Origin: Acidobacteriota bacterium
GTDB lineage: Bacteria; Acidobacteriota; Blastocatellia; RBC074
DNA: 64,000 nt
Assembly (NCBI GenBank): GCA_018269055.1
Contig: JAFDVI010000004.1
Span: 186,001 to 250,000, forward strand
Direction: 5' to 3'
Made by a program: the position numbers and the translations under genes. Positions 1-10,800 of the stretch are shown here, in pieces (position 1 is the first letter of the stretch; every line of letters begins with the position of its first letter). Under the pieces are notes generated by a model. The model was not told where the DNA came from and searched no databases. It worked only from the letters and a program-made list of their open reading frames with translations.

Positions 1-309
1 CAACAGAAGCAGCGCCGGCAACGCATAAGTCAAAATGACCAGCACCGTCCATGGAAACTGATGCCACAAAAAATAGTTTACGCCAAAAACCCCGGCGTAA
101 ACCTGCCCACGCCGCGCGATCACTTGAAGCTTTTTAGTGCAATGGTCGTAGCTAATTCCGAACCGCAGCAACTCGCTTTCGGCAACCGTCTGATATGGTT
201 CAATGACGAACCTGTGGTTCTTGTCCATTCGCTTCGCGATTTCGGATGACCAAGTACAAATGCCGCAATCGCCGTCAAACAGCAAATAATCTTGATCTTC
301 TTTGATCAT
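1..309 (-). CDS. DCC-family thiol-disulfide oxidoreductase (DUF393), 3' part cut off by window edge
   Basis: The minus strand reads an open frame of 103 codons from an ATG at 309 to the window edge. The N-terminus has the family hallmark DGDCGIC (DxxCxxC) a few residues after the start, followed by two basic/aliphatic stretches and a hydrophobic segment near the edge (FPWTVLVILTYALPALLLL). DUF393 proteins are small thioredoxin-like oxidoreductases of unknown substrate. A GAGGAG ribosome site precedes the ATG, which overlaps the stop of the DUF2071 gene as ATGA, so the two are probably translationally coupled. The pairing with DUF2071 suggests a shared, uncharacterised role. Confidence 0.85.
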   Translation of the reverse strand, partial: MIKEDQDYLLFDGDCGICTWSSEIAKRMDKNHRFVIEPYQTVAESELLRFGISYDHCTKKLQVIARRGQVYAGVFGVNYFLWHQFPWTVLVILTYALPALLLL

Positions 310-1058
310 AGTCGAACTCCTCTTCTGACAATGATTGGAGAACCGTCGGCGACAAAAGCCGAGCTCGGTTTGGCCTGCAACACTTTGGCAAATCGCTTTC
401 CGTAGACGCGTTCGACGTCGCAACGAAACTCGGCTTCGCTGACTTGCCAGACGCGCCATGATGGATGCTCTACTTGATATTCAACCGTCCCACCGTCGCT
501 CTGCCAGGCATAGCCCCAGTAATGTTCGGTGATGAACTCTTCTTCAGAGCCGGCGAAAAGCGGTTCGGATTTCCCTGTCGCTCGAACTCGCAAAAAGTTT
601 CTGCCCGTTTTCTCCATCCACCCGTATTCGACCAAGCCAGTTTTGGTAAATGAGGTTTCACTCAAATCCGTGCCGTGCCACATTCGCCGTGCCACATAGT
701 TTTCGTTATAAGAAATTTGCGCCACCGCAGCAATAGCAAAACGCGGAACAATTTCCTTGATAAACACTACGCCGCGACGCCAACCCTCTTCGGCCTTTCG
801 GCGAACATAAAAGCGCAAATTGATCTCTTCAAAGTTGCGATGAAACGGAATTGCCACCCCAGCGACGCTCGTATTCAAAAACATGAAACCGACTTCACTA
901 ACAAAGGTTTTGCCTTCCCATTGATCTAATTCAGTTCCGCGCGGAACCAGCGGCTGCAAAATTGCCGGATCAATTTCATAATTGATCATCACCAAATTCC
1001 GCCATTCCGCATTCAAAAACACTTTGGTTTTCATAACTGTGCCTGTGTCCATTATCAT
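306..1058 (-). CDS. DUF2071 (YqjF-like) family protein
   Basis: A 250-residue protein resembling the DUF2071/YqjF family: an N-terminal motif of the type 'FLNAEWRNLVMINYEIDP', then LVPRGTELDQWEGKTFVSEV and an FEEINLRFYVRR stretch, all typical of the beta-rich acetoacetate-decarboxylase-like fold. The function is unknown in the family. The frame also has internal ATGs, and MKTKVF at 1034 is an equally good start; neither has a strong ribosome site. It overlaps the DCC oxidoreductase downstream by 4 nt. Confidence 0.8.
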   Translation of the reverse strand: MIMDTGTVMKTKVFLNAEWRNLVMINYEIDPAILQPLVPRGTELDQWEGKTFVSEVGFMFLNTSVAGVAIPFHRNFEEINLRFYVRRKAEEGWRRGVVFIKEIVPRFAIAAVAQISYNENYVARRMWHGTDLSETSFTKTGLVEYGWMEKTGRNFLRVRATGKSEPLFAGSEEEFITEHYWGYAWQSDGGTVEYQVEHPSWRVWQVSEAEFRCDVERVYGKRFAKVLQAKPSSAFVADGSPIIVRRGVRL

Positions 1059-1161
1059 TCGCCGACTCGGTAAAGTGCCGGGAGCGATAACTACCGGGCG
1101 ATTTACTCAATCTCATTTGGTCGCTTACCGTTGTGGGTAACCGATCCATCATCCCAATTCA

Positions 1162-2472
1162 ATGTGTGACACCATCGTAGCCGTTCCGCCTGCAACCGCC
1201 AACAACGCGGTTTGGTTTGGCAAAAACAGCGACCGCGAACCCGGCGAAGCGCAAATCGTAGAGCATTTGCCTGCGCAAAAGTTTTCTTCGCCTGCAAAGT
1301 CGCAATGCACTTACGTTGAATTACCACAAGCCGCCGAAACCTTTGAAGTCGTATTGAGCCGTCCGTTCTGGATGTGGGGAGCGGAAATGGGCGCGAACTC
1401 ACATGGCGTCGCCATCGGCAATGAAGCCGTCTTCACCAAATTGCCCGTGCCCAAAACAGGGTTGACCGGAATGGATTTGCTGCGGCTGGCGTTGGAGCGT
1501 TCGACGACAGCGCGCGAAGCGTTGGGTCTAATTGCGCGGCTGATCACAGACTTTGGCCAGGGCGGTTTGTGCGGGTATCGCCACAAAGGATTTCGCTACC
1601 ACAATTCGTTCATCATTGCTGATCCAATCGAAGCCTGGGTGCTGGAAACCGCCGACCGATTTTGGGCAGCGGAACGAGTACGCGGCGTGCGTACGATTTC
1701 CAACGTGCTGACCATCGGAAAAGAGTTCGACCTGATTTCCGACGGAGCCTTTGAATTCGCGAAGGAAAAAGGCTGGTGTAAATCTGCCGCCGATTTCGAT
1801 TTTGCCAAAGCGTTCGGCGATCCGTTTTTTCGATTCACCAGCGGCGGTGATGTTCGCCGCGCCTGCACGCGCCATCGGTTGATGCTGCCCGAAGGGAAAA
1901 TTGGCCGAGCCGATCTGTTCACCGCGTTGCGCGATCACGCAGGGCACAAACCTGAAAGCGGCTGGCGATTAAACATGCCTTGCGCTCACGCTTCGTGGAT
2001 GAAAACCCGGCAAAGCGGTCAGACTGTAGGTTCGATGGCCAGCCGTTTGAGCGCCGATGGTTCCCTGCATTGGCTGACCGGAACTTCGTCGCCGTGCTTG
2101 AGTGTGTTCAAGCCTTTCGTGCTTGGCAGCGAAGTGATTTCGACTGGCGCAATTGCCGGGGAAAGATATGATCCTGACAGCCTGTGGTGGCAACACGAGC
2201 GATTGCATCGCCTGACGCTTGGCGATTATGCGCGGCGAAGAGCCATGACCGAGATCGAACGCCGCGAACTGGAAGCCAAAATCCTTTCGCTGGGCAACAA
2301 CGTATTACCGACCGCCGCCGAATGCCAAACCACCTGGGACGAACATCAAGCAATTTTGCCTAAATGGATTGATCGCATTGCCCGCGAAGCCAAACGCGAC
2401 CGGCGCGGATGGCTGACGCGCCGTTACTGGCAGCAACAAAACGAAGCCGATTGTTTACCGAACCATTTATGA
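1162..2472 (+). CDS. Secernin / C69-family dipeptidase-like protein
   Basis: A 436-residue protein beginning MCDTIVAV. In the secernin/C69 Ntn-hydrolase family Cys2 becomes the N-terminal nucleophile after Met removal, and that Cys is present. The following FGKNSDREPGEAQ stretch matches the family's conserved KNSDR region. Members are cytosolic dipeptidases or of unknown substrate (secernins). No signal peptide is visible. Its TGA stop overlaps the ATG of the GNAT gene (ATGA), indicating a two-gene operon. Substrate cannot be predicted from the sequence. Confidence 0.85.
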   Translation: MCDTIVAVPPATANNAVWFGKNSDREPGEAQIVEHLPAQKFSSPAKSQCTYVELPQAAETFEVVLSRPFWMWGAEMGANSHGVAIGNEAVFTKLPVPKTGLTGMDLLRLALERSTTAREALGLIARLITDFGQGGLCGYRHKGFRYHNSFIIADPIEAWVLETADRFWAAERVRGVRTISNVLTIGKEFDLISDGAFEFAKEKGWCKSAADFDFAKAFGDPFFRFTSGGDVRRACTRHRLMLPEGKIGRADLFTALRDHAGHKPESGWRLNMPCAHASWMKTRQSGQTVGSMASRLSADGSLHWLTGTSSPCLSVFKPFVLGSEVISTGAIAGERYDPDSLWWQHERLHRLTLGDYARRRAMTEIERRELEAKILSLGNNVLPTAAECQTTWDEHQAILPKWIDRIAREAKRDRRGWLTRRYWQQQNEADCLPNHL

Positions 2473-3014
2473 ACCCTGAATTTACGACAACGCCATTGCC
2501 AATTTCATTTCGCAAAGCCGTCGTTGAAGAAACGGACTTTGTCGCCAAGCTGGTGAATTCCGCGTATCGCGGAGATTCCAGCAAGGCGGGTTGGACTTCC
2601 GAAGCGGATTTGCTGGATGGACAGCGTACTGATCCGCAAGAAATTCTAAGCCTGATTCAAGATGCCAACTCCATGATTTTGCTGTGCCTGCAAGGCGATG
2701 AAATCATAGGGTCCGTCCTGCTTGAAAAACAGGAAGCTGCTGCGTATTTGGGAATGTTTGTGGTGCGGCCTGATTTGCAAGGCAACGGCATCGGCAAGCA
2801 GTTTCTTTGTGCGGCGGAACAGAATGCGCAACGGGAATGGGGCGTTGCGAAAATCACATTGTCCGTGATCACGCTCCGACCGGAACTGATCGCGTTTTAT
2901 CAACGGCGCGGGTATCGCCGCACAGGCAACCTGCTTCCCTTCCCGGACGAACCTGCCGCCGGGATTCCGCGAGTTCCGAATCTACAATTTGAAATGCTGG
3001 AAAAAGACCTCTGA
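2469..3014 (+). CDS. GNAT-family N-acetyltransferase
   Basis: A 181-residue acetyltransferase. The acetyl-CoA binding motif A is visible at about residues 104-109 (QGNGIG, preceded by MFVVRPDL), and the tail has a typical IAFYQRRGYRRTG motif B. I chose the ATG at 2469 (MNPEFTTTP), which overlaps the upstream stop by 4 nt, rather than the longer frame from 2409 that would run into the dipeptidase gene. The substrate is unknown. Coupling to a C69 peptidase hints at amino-acid or peptide metabolism, but this is only context. Confidence 0.85.
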   Translation: MNPEFTTTPLPISFRKAVVEETDFVAKLVNSAYRGDSSKAGWTSEADLLDGQRTDPQEILSLIQDANSMILLCLQGDEIIGSVLLEKQEAAAYLGMFVVRPDLQGNGIGKQFLCAAEQNAQREWGVAKITLSVITLRPELIAFYQRRGYRRTGNLLPFPDEPAAGIPRVPNLQFEMLEKDL

Positions 3015-3277
3015 TATTTGCGAACTGAGCAAGCTCTGTCGCGTTGACACCTGACGTTTTTCAGCAAACACCGATCAATTCTTAAATTGTATTTTCTTGC
3101 TCAAAGGAACCCGCAAGCCTCTTCACCTTTCGACGTTCAGTAATTGCTGAGGATGAGCCGATCGTAAACCACTCAAGCCCCAAATCCCTTTTTCAACAAT
3201 TCAATTTTTGCCTGATTCGTTTTGGCGAATTGCGGCGTAGCTGTGCCCGGTCGCGGCGTTTTTTACAGGAGGTTCCC

Positions 3278-5611
3278 ATGTACTGTTCATTCATCAAGTC
3301 TCTGTTCACGTTTTTACTCTTAGTGGCGATGGTTTCGGTCGGATTGGCTCAGGCGGAAAACAATCCGCCTCCGTTAAAACGCGTGACGCTGTATAAACAC
3401 GGCGTCGGATATTTCGAGCGTCAAGGCAAGGTCAACGGTGACCAGCAAGTGACGTTTCTTTTCGACGCCGCGCAGATGAACGACGTGTTGAAGTCGCTGG
3501 TCGTGCTTGATTTGGGCAGCCAACAAACCGGTGGCAAAATTTCTTCGGTCACCTTCGATTCAACCAAACCATTCGACAAACGGATTGAAGAATTTGGCAT
3601 TCGCCTGGATGCCAGTAATGCGGCGGGATTGACTTCCCTGTTAGGTCAGTTGAAAGGCGCGCGCGTTGAAGTCCGAACCGGCGCAACACCAATAATCGGA
3701 ACCGTCGTCGGCATTGAAAAGCGCGTCAAGGTTCAGGCGATGGAACGGTCTGAAGTTCAGGAACTGGTGTTGATCGGCGAAGGCGGCGAGCTGCGCAGCA
3801 TTGCGCTTGATCAAATTCGCGGCATCAAGTTGCTGGACACCAAAGTCCGCGAAGATTTGGAGCAATACCTTTCGATCCTGCAATCCACGATTCACAAAAA
3901 CCTGCGCAAGCTGACAATTTCGACGACCGGCACTGGCGAACGTGATTTGTTTGTCAGCTACGTCGTCGAAGCTCCGGTGTGGAAAACGACCTATCGCGTG
4001 GTGCTGGATGCGAAAGCGAAACCGTTTCTGCAAGGTTGGGCGCTGGTGGACAACGTGCAGGATGAAGATTGGACAAACGTCACGCTGTCTTTGGTCGCCG
4101 GAGCGCCGGTATCGTTCATTCAGGATTTGCAGCAGCCGCGCTATAAACAGCGCCCGGTGGTTGAAATGCCCGACGATCTTTCCGTCGCGCCGCAAATCGC
4201 CGAAGCTCCGATCAATGGCCGATTGGAACTGGTCGCAGGCGGTGGAACCCTGGAAGGAATTGTCAGGGATGCCAACGGTTCAGTGCTTGCCAACGCTACG
4301 GTCAGAGTGACGCAACTGAGGTCGGGCGCGGAAATCACCGCCAACACGGATTACGCAGGCAGATACAAACTTCGCGGCCTGGCTCCTGGACGATACAAAA
4401 TTGAAGTGTACAGCACCGGATTCAAAAGCACAGTGCTTGATGGAGTGAATCTGGCTTCGGGTGCTGTTCGGCAAAATAATGTCACACTGGAAGTCGGCGG
4501 AGTTTCGGAGACGGTTACGGTTACGGCGTCGGCAGAAAGGCTGAACACCGAAAGGTCGTCAATCTCTTATTCCAGCGCTATTCGCGAAAAGGATTTGGGC
4601 GTTGACGCGGACGTGGAAACGCAGGACATCGGCGAATTGTTTGAATATCGGATCGCGCATCCGGTGACGATTCGGCGCAACAGTTCGGCGCTGATTCCGA
4701 TTCTGCAAAATTCCATCGAAGGCGAAACGGTTTCGCTCTATAACCGCTCGACGCGCGAACAAAATCCGATGAGCGCGTTGTACCTGACCAACACGTCGGG
4801 GCTGACGCTGGAAAGCGGGCCGGTGACGATCATCGAAAACGACACTTACGCCGGAGAAGCGTTGACCGCGCGCATCAAACCCAACGAAAAACGCTTTATT
4901 ACCTACGCCATTGATCTGGGCTGCCGCGTCAGCGTCAAAGAAGACGAAGCCAACGAACGCGCGACGATGGCGCAATTCATCAACGGCGAAATGCGCGTGC
5001 ATTACAAACAATCGAAGGCGACAACTTACACGCTGACGAATCTGACTGACCGCGCCAAAACCGTGTACGTCGAACACGCTTACGACAAAGATTCCAACTG
5101 GCAACTGGTCAAAACCGTCAAACCGGCGGAAACAACCGACAATTTTTATCGCTTCAAAGTCGCGGTTCCGCCGAACGCTTCGACGCAACTCATCGTGACG
5201 GAAGAACTGCCCGACATTACCAACTTCACGATTTCAAACGTCACGACCAATGACATTGAAATTTACGCCAAAGCCAATTACCTGACGCCGCAGATGAAAC
5301 AGGCGCTGGAAAGCGTGGTCGAAACGAAGATGCAGATTTCCTCGCTCAACCGGCAAATCGCCGAGAAGCGTTTGGAAATCACCAGCATCATGCGCGATCA
5401 GGAACGCATGCGCGATAACCTGAAAGCGATGGGCAAAAGCGAAGAGGAAAAGCAATTGGTGCAGCGATACGTCAGCAAAATCGCCCAAGGTGAAGACCAA
5501 CTGGAACGGTTACGGGCAGAAGAGAAAAAGTTGACGGAAGAAAAAGATTCCCGGCAAAACCAGTTGGAGGATCGCATTCGCAAACTGGCGATGGAACATC
5601 GGCTGAATTGA
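3278..5611 (+). CDS. Secreted DUF4139 protein with inserted carboxypeptidase-regulatory (Oar-like) domain
   Basis: A 777-residue exported protein. The ATG at 3278 follows a strong AGGAGG site; the longer frame from 3230 lacks one. A signal peptide covers residues 1-25 ([17 protein letters not shown]). The N-terminal region ([34 protein letters not shown]) and the later [20 protein letters not shown] segment match DUF4139. Between them, residues about 320-430 form a CarboxypepD_reg domain ([40 protein letters not shown]) ending in [19 protein letters not shown], the linker normally seen before the plug of Oar-type TonB receptors. The last ~90 residues are charged coiled coil. The role is unknown, probably envelope-associated. 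Confidence 0.8.
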   Translation: MYCSFIKSLFTFLLLVAMVSVGLAQAENNPPPLKRVTLYKHGVGYFERQGKVNGDQQVTFLFDAAQMNDVLKSLVVLDLGSQQTGGKISSVTFDSTKPFDKRIEEFGIRLDASNAAGLTSLLGQLKGARVEVRTGATPIIGTVVGIEKRVKVQAMERSEVQELVLIGEGGELRSIALDQIRGIKLLDTKVREDLEQYLSILQSTIHKNLRKLTISTTGTGERDLFVSYVVEAPVWKTTYRVVLDAKAKPFLQGWALVDNVQDEDWTNVTLSLVAGAPVSFIQDLQQPRYKQRPVVEMPDDLSVAPQIAEAPINGRLELVAGGGTLEGIVRDANGSVLANATVRVTQLRSGAEITANTDYAGRYKLRGLAPGRYKIEVYSTGFKSTVLDGVNLASGAVRQNNVTLEVGGVSETVTVTASAERLNTERSSISYSSAIREKDLGVDADVETQDIGELFEYRIAHPVTIRRNSSALIPILQNSIEGETVSLYNRSTREQNPMSALYLTNTSGLTLESGPVTIIENDTYAGEALTARIKPNEKRFITYAIDLGCRVSVKEDEANERATMAQFINGEMRVHYKQSKATTYTLTNLTDRAKTVYVEHAYDKDSNWQLVKTVKPAETTDNFYRFKVAVPPNASTQLIVTEELPDITNFTISNVTTNDIEIYAKANYLTPQMKQALESVVETKMQISSLNRQIAEKRLEITSIMRDQERMRDNLKAMGKSEEEKQLVQRYVSKIAQGEDQLERLRAEEKKLTEEKDSRQNQLEDRIRKLAMEHRLN

Positions 5612-5627
5612 CAAGCACGGACGCAGA

Positions 5628-5665
5628 ACGAGCCTTTTCGGTCATTGACCAAAAAGGCTCGTTTT
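5628..5665. terminator. Bidirectional terminator between convergent genes
   Basis: Two 17-nt arms (5628-5644 and 5646-5662) pair with one mismatch around a very short loop. The outer stem is ACGAGCC/GGCTCGT flanked by A- and T-rich sequence, with TTTT following on the plus strand and an A run on the other side. It lies exactly between the stops of the DUF4139 gene and the SPOR-domain gene, which converge here. Confidence 0.85.
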
Positions 5666-5682
5666 GACATTTGAGCGTTGTT

Positions 5683-7515
5683 TTAGCGACCAACCATCTG
5701 GCGGAAATCGCCTGCGCCACCGGCGAGCGTGCGTCCGTTTTCGTCTTTGATCTCGAACAGGAACGCACCCTGCGCCTGAGCGGCGGGAACCAGGAACGGA
5801 ACCCGGCCGCGCGTGGTGGACATTAGCGCTTGCCGCGTGTCGCGATGCTCACCGGCAGCCAGCGTCACCGAGATGTATTGCAACGGTTGCGGGGAAGCAA
5901 TTTCAAACTCCATGGTCACGTTGTCCGTGGTGACGGCAATCAATTTCGGTGTGACGGTCAACTGAGTCGGCGCATTCGGATCAACTGTTCCATCAGAGGC
6001 CGAGCCTGAATGGGGCGCCGAATTGTTTTCAAGCGAACCCGACAAATTGGAATTCTGTGGTGTTGGCACGGTTCCAACCGCAGGAATTTGTCCCGGTGTG
6101 GTCGTGGCGTCATACACCGGCGTCACATAAGGCGGCGGGTTCAATTCCGGCTGGTTCGGTTGAGCATTGTTCTGCGCCTGTTGAGCAGAAGCTCCTGGTT
6201 TCTGGCCAATGGTTTGGCCGCGCAGCAATCGAAGCGCGCCGTTTTCGTCATACACCATCAGCATCCAATCGTCGCCGGGGGTGACAGATTCGTTGAGCGG
6301 TACGACGAATTCATCTTCCGGTTTGACGTCGAATTGCATCGGCGCCAGATCGCGGCTCTTGCGGTCGTCGCTGAGCGTGACGCGCGCCGTACCTGTAAAA
6401 GGTCGGTTCCCGTCCAGGTTGCGAATCCTCATAACCAACTGGCCGTTACGCATCTCAGCCGAAGCCTGAAGTCTGGGCGGAGCGACTCTTCCATACCCGA
6501 CCCCTTTTGATGCGGTCGGCGTACTTCCGCGTCGAATATCCGAAGAGTTTCGCGCGGCATTCAACCCGGTATTTGTCGCCAACACGTTTGCGTTCGTCAC
6601 TGGAGGCAAAACCGAGTTTGCTGGCTTCGCCGCTGGCACGGAAGCTGATGACATTCCCGGCGAAGGTGGTGGCGTCAATGGCGCATTGGCCGGAGCAAAC
6701 GACCTTTCCACCGGTTTTGACACGGCGACCGGCGCAGCACTCACAATTTCCGGGGAAGGTCCGGGGGCTGTCACCAATAGGTTGGAGTCAATCGTAATGA
6801 AGCGGCTCAACGATGGCGCCGGCCCCGGAGCGGCTGTTGCTGCAAACTCCCGAATAGGCAGGTTCACCACAGCGGGAGTGCTGGAAGCGATCACGGGCGC
6901 ACGTACAAACAAAACGCTGTTGTCATAACTCAACCGCCATTCCTTGCGGCTGAGCGCATAAACCAGAATTTCGCGCGGCGTCATTCCCAGATTGATCGGT
7001 GGCAATTGTGGCGCAGTCAAAAACAAACCGCGCGTATTGGTTGGCAACCACCATTGGTGAGAACCGATGGCGGCTAATAAATCCTTGGTGTCGCGGGGCG
7101 TCGGAGGCTGTTGAATGTATTCCTGCACTTCCAACGAGGCCTGAGTGGTATCACGAAGTGGAACACTGTTCGGCATTTCGTAAGTCGTAATAGCGTACGA
7201 TTCCAGCAAGCCGGTATCCAGCAAACTTTCAGCATACGAATAAGCCGTTTCAATGGATGGGAATCTGCCCAGTCGCACGCGATAAAACACGCCGTGTTGC
7301 GGCAACACAATCCTGACCCAATAAGCTTCCAACCCTCGTGCGTACAATCCACCGCGCAAGTTCTCAGCACAAGCCTGAGAACGCACGGCGGCAATCTGCA
7401 CGGCATATTCTCCGGCCATCGCCTTTGCAGAACATGGCAACAACCAGAAAACCAATACCATCAGCGCCAAGCAAACGGGCGGCACCTGTCCCTGTTTTAC
7501 TTTCGCGTATTTCAT
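5683..7515 (-). CDS. Exported SPOR-domain protein
   Basis: A 610-residue protein with a hydrophobic export segment at residues 13-32 (PVCLALMVLVFWLLPCSAKA), then a SPOR-like repeat (YAVQIAAVRSQACAENLRGGL, VFYRVRLGRFPSIETAYSYAE), which in other proteins binds denuded peptidoglycan at division sites. A short region, TPREILVYALSRKEWRLSYD, resembles a secretin/TonB N-terminal (STN) fold. The middle (about 240-340 and 455-540) is Pro/Ser/Ala/Asn-rich low-complexity linker, and the C-terminal ~90 residues form a beta-rich module (VTMEFEIASPQPLQYISVTL). Likely a periplasmic peptidoglycan-binding protein; exact function unknown. Confidence 0.7.
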   Translation of the reverse strand: MKYAKVKQGQVPPVCLALMVLVFWLLPCSAKAMAGEYAVQIAAVRSQACAENLRGGLYARGLEAYWVRIVLPQHGVFYRVRLGRFPSIETAYSYAESLLDTGLLESYAITTYEMPNSVPLRDTTQASLEVQEYIQQPPTPRDTKDLLAAIGSHQWWLPTNTRGLFLTAPQLPPINLGMTPREILVYALSRKEWRLSYDNSVLFVRAPVIASSTPAVVNLPIREFAATAAPGPAPSLSRFITIDSNLLVTAPGPSPEIVSAAPVAVSKPVERSFAPANAPLTPPPSPGMSSASVPAAKPANSVLPPVTNANVLATNTGLNAARNSSDIRRGSTPTASKGVGYGRVAPPRLQASAEMRNGQLVMRIRNLDGNRPFTGTARVTLSDDRKSRDLAPMQFDVKPEDEFVVPLNESVTPGDDWMLMVYDENGALRLLRGQTIGQKPGASAQQAQNNAQPNQPELNPPPYVTPVYDATTTPGQIPAVGTVPTPQNSNLSGSLENNSAPHSGSASDGTVDPNAPTQLTVTPKLIAVTTDNVTMEFEIASPQPLQYISVTLAAGEHRDTRQALMSTTRGRVPFLVPAAQAQGAFLFEIKDENGRTLAGGAGDFRQMVGR

Positions 7516-7727
7516 TTGCCCTACCTTAAATAATTGGTGAGGTAGCCCTCTACTTCGTTATGGGCAACGATGGAAGTTCTAACTTTCGATATTGATTTGA
7601 TTGGCCGATAAACTCCGGGGATTTGGGATGCACGTCAATCGGCAAGTGGGACTATACCAGAATCCTAAAGCGAAGCTCAACGCCGAAGATCAATCGGAGA
7701 AAAATCTCCGGCCAGTGCCCCAAACTC

Positions 7728-7776
7728 AAAAACAAAACCGGGCAGCGATGAAAACTGTCAGTTCGTCGCTGCCCGG
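7728..7776 (-). terminator. Rho-independent terminator downstream of the TonB receptor gene
   Basis: Read on the minus strand, an 11-bp perfect stem CCGGGCAGCGA/TCGCTGCCCGG (arms 7766-7776 and 7738-7748) with a 17-nt loop is followed by TTTTGTTTTT. It lies about 30 nt past the stop of the receptor gene, in the right orientation to end its transcript. Confidence 0.85.
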
Positions 7777-7805
7777 TTTGATTTAAAGGTGTAAGGTTGA
7801 TCCGA

Positions 7806-10800
7806 TTAGAACTTCAACTTCAGCGCGAGCTGAATCACGCGCGCCGCTTCACCCGTTTGGATGATCGTCTGGGTGGTTGGCGGAGCGACCGCCGCACAGC
7901 ACGTTTGACCGAAAACCGTCGAGAGAATGCTCGGCGAACCGGTCGACGCATCGCGCGGATTGTCGAAGTTGGTGTGATTGAAAGCATTGAACATCTCTGC
8001 GCGGAAATCGAGTTTGAAGCGCTCGGTCATCTGGAACGTTTTGTTAATGCCCAGATCAACGTTCCAATAGCCCGGCGAGATGAAGATGTTGCGACCTGCG
8101 CCATCGGTTCCCGCCGCAGGAATCGCAAAGGCGCTGGCGTCGGCGAACACCACAGGCCCGGCCACTCCGGCCTTATCCTGCAATTTCGCTTCGATCGGTT
8201 TGACGATGGCGGCGCGTGAATCGTGCGAATTGTCCAGGGTACGGACATTGCTGCGCACGGAGAATGGTTCGCCGGACATCACGGTCAGAATGCCATTCAA
8301 GCTCCAACCACCAACGATGGCATTGGCAATGCCGTTGTGCGGATCCAGCCATTTGCCTTTGCCAAACGGCGCTTCCCAAACGCCGCTGGCCGTCATGACG
8401 TGCGTGCGGTCGAAATCCGAACGCGCACGTTCGTTGCGCCAGTTGCGGATAGTTGTCGGCGCGCGCGAACTGGTGGTGGACAAACCGCCGCCGGAGGACG
8501 CTCCGACCGGGTCAAACGACTGGTCGTCCATGGATTTGGCAAAGGTATAAGCCAGGCCAAACATAAAGCCACGTTCGAACCGTTTGCGCAGCGTAAATTG
8601 CGCCGCGTGGTAATACGAATCGCCACCCGCATCAATGTAAGTGATGGTTCCGAACTGCTGATTCGGACGCAGCTTGAGCGCAAGTGTCGTTTGTTCGACG
8701 CGACCGGCGAAGCTGCCCGCGCCGCCTTGCTGCAATTCGGTGAGCGTGGTGCCGGAATTAACAAACGCTTGGGTGAGCGGCCCTTTCGGACTGTTCGGAA
8801 TCGTCGTCGGATAGCCGACGATTGAAATCAACGTCCCCGTCTGCCCCGTTGGACAAGTTACTCCGTCCGCCGAACAGCCTTTGGCAACGTTTGCCTGCAT
8901 CGCTTTGAAATCGTTCAGGATTGGCGCAGCGTCAATCTGGTTGATGTCATAAGCGCGTTGCAGGTGCGTGCCACGACGTCCGATGTATGCGGCCTGCGCC
9001 ACGAAACCCATCGGCAGTTCGTATTGCAAATTCAGGTTCCATTGGTGCACCGTCGGCATTTGATAATTCGGATCAAAAACCGCAACGGGCGGCGCATTGC
9101 TCAGCAATGTCGCGGGCAGCGTGAAGAATGACGACGGTTTGGTCGTCGGCGCGGCCAATGCCTGCGGGAACCCTTCTGCGATGCGTATATTTGCAGGCAC
9201 GCTTGCACAACCGGCGGTCGGCGTCGTGCCGACTGTTGACTGGCAGGTCGTCACCAATCCCGGAGGACGCCCCATGACAGCCGTCACCTGGAATGAAGAA
9301 ACCGGGTCGAAGGCGATGCCGTATCCCGTACGAACAACAAGTTTGCCGCTTTTGCCCGGACTCCAGGCAATGCCCAGGCGGGGGCCAAACGCTAAATCAT
9401 GGTCGGTTTTATAAAAGGTTTCGCCCTGGCCAAAAGTGACAGGTCCTTGCGAACCGTCTATGGGTAAATTGGGAATGTAAACGCGGCCTGCGGCCTCTTT
9501 CGGCGCTCGATTCAATTCCATACGCACGCCGTAATTGAGCGTCAGATTCTGCCGCACCTTCCACTCATCCTGTGCATACGCATTGTATTGTTTGATGCGT
9601 GTGCCCACGTCAAAGAGCGAAACCTGTCCATTGGCCACGAAAGGCAGGAACGCATCGCTCTTGATGTCGCCGATGAACACTTGCGTCAGGCGGGCCGGAA
9701 TTCCCAAAACATCGTTGATGGTTCCGCGCAGCCGGGTCAAATCCGTGGAATTGATGCCGGTGGTCGTGCCTGAGGGAATCGCCGGGGGCAACACCGACGC
9801 GCTGAACGAAAGCGACGGCGTCACATTGATGCCGCCCGGCTGGCCGCGTTGGTCGTTGTGCTGGTAAAATCGGAAGTTGATTCCCGCCCCAATTTGATGC
9901 GCGCCATACAGAATGCCGACGTTGTCCAGCAATTGCGGAGTCGTCACGCCACGCGCCGTGCGCGGAGTATTGATGAACGGGACGCTGGCGTTATTGAACG
10001 CAAACGGCGGGATATTCGGGAAATCCGGATTGGCTTCGCCCTGGGTAAACAGGAAGAAGAAACGCGAGAAACCGACGATCAATTCATTGTTGATATTCGA
10101 GGTCAGTTGCGAACGCCAACCCATTGAAAGGTTTTTTGAGGCGCGGAAAACTTCGCCCAGCGGCGCAAAGCCCGGAAACACCTGCGGGCGTCCGTTCAAC
10201 GGGTCGCCTTGTTTGGTGTTTTGATCAGCATACAGGAAGCGCGCAAACACAGAGTTCTTTTCGTTGATGGTGTGATCAACACGCGCCGCCCAGTTCGGCC
10301 CCTGGTTCTGCGTCGGCGGGTTCCAGGCATAGGTCGCCGTATTCAATCCATCACCGACGGCGTAATCGTTCGGCTTCGGATAGGAATTAAACAGCTTGGC
10401 AATGGTCGGATCAATCCCGATTTTACGGGGATCGTTGGCGAAAATGTCGTAACTGGCAACACAGTTTAACTCCGTCGCACTGGTGCAATCATGCACTCCG
10501 GCCGCGTAGGCGCCGGTCCTGCGATCCACCAGCAATGGACTGTTCGCAGCAATGGTTACGCCGTTGATCTTGAACGGGTTGGCCGGATCGGGCTTGAAGT
10601 AGCGGTATTTGCCCGACAAAACACTCGGCGTGTAAATGGTCGGGAAGCCAAAAGTCTGGTCAATCGGCTGGGTGAATTTCACGTTCTGCCCCTGCCAACT
10701 GCCGAAGAAGAAGGTCTTGTTTTTGATGACCGGGCCGCTGCCTTCCACGCCGTACTGATGCAGCTTGACGTCCGGTTTCTGCGTGCCGCGCGCGTTGGCA

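Noticed and set aside
3044-3049. TTGACA box as a promoter for the DUF4139 gene
   Set aside because: No matching -10 box at proper spacing was found, and the distance to the start is large.
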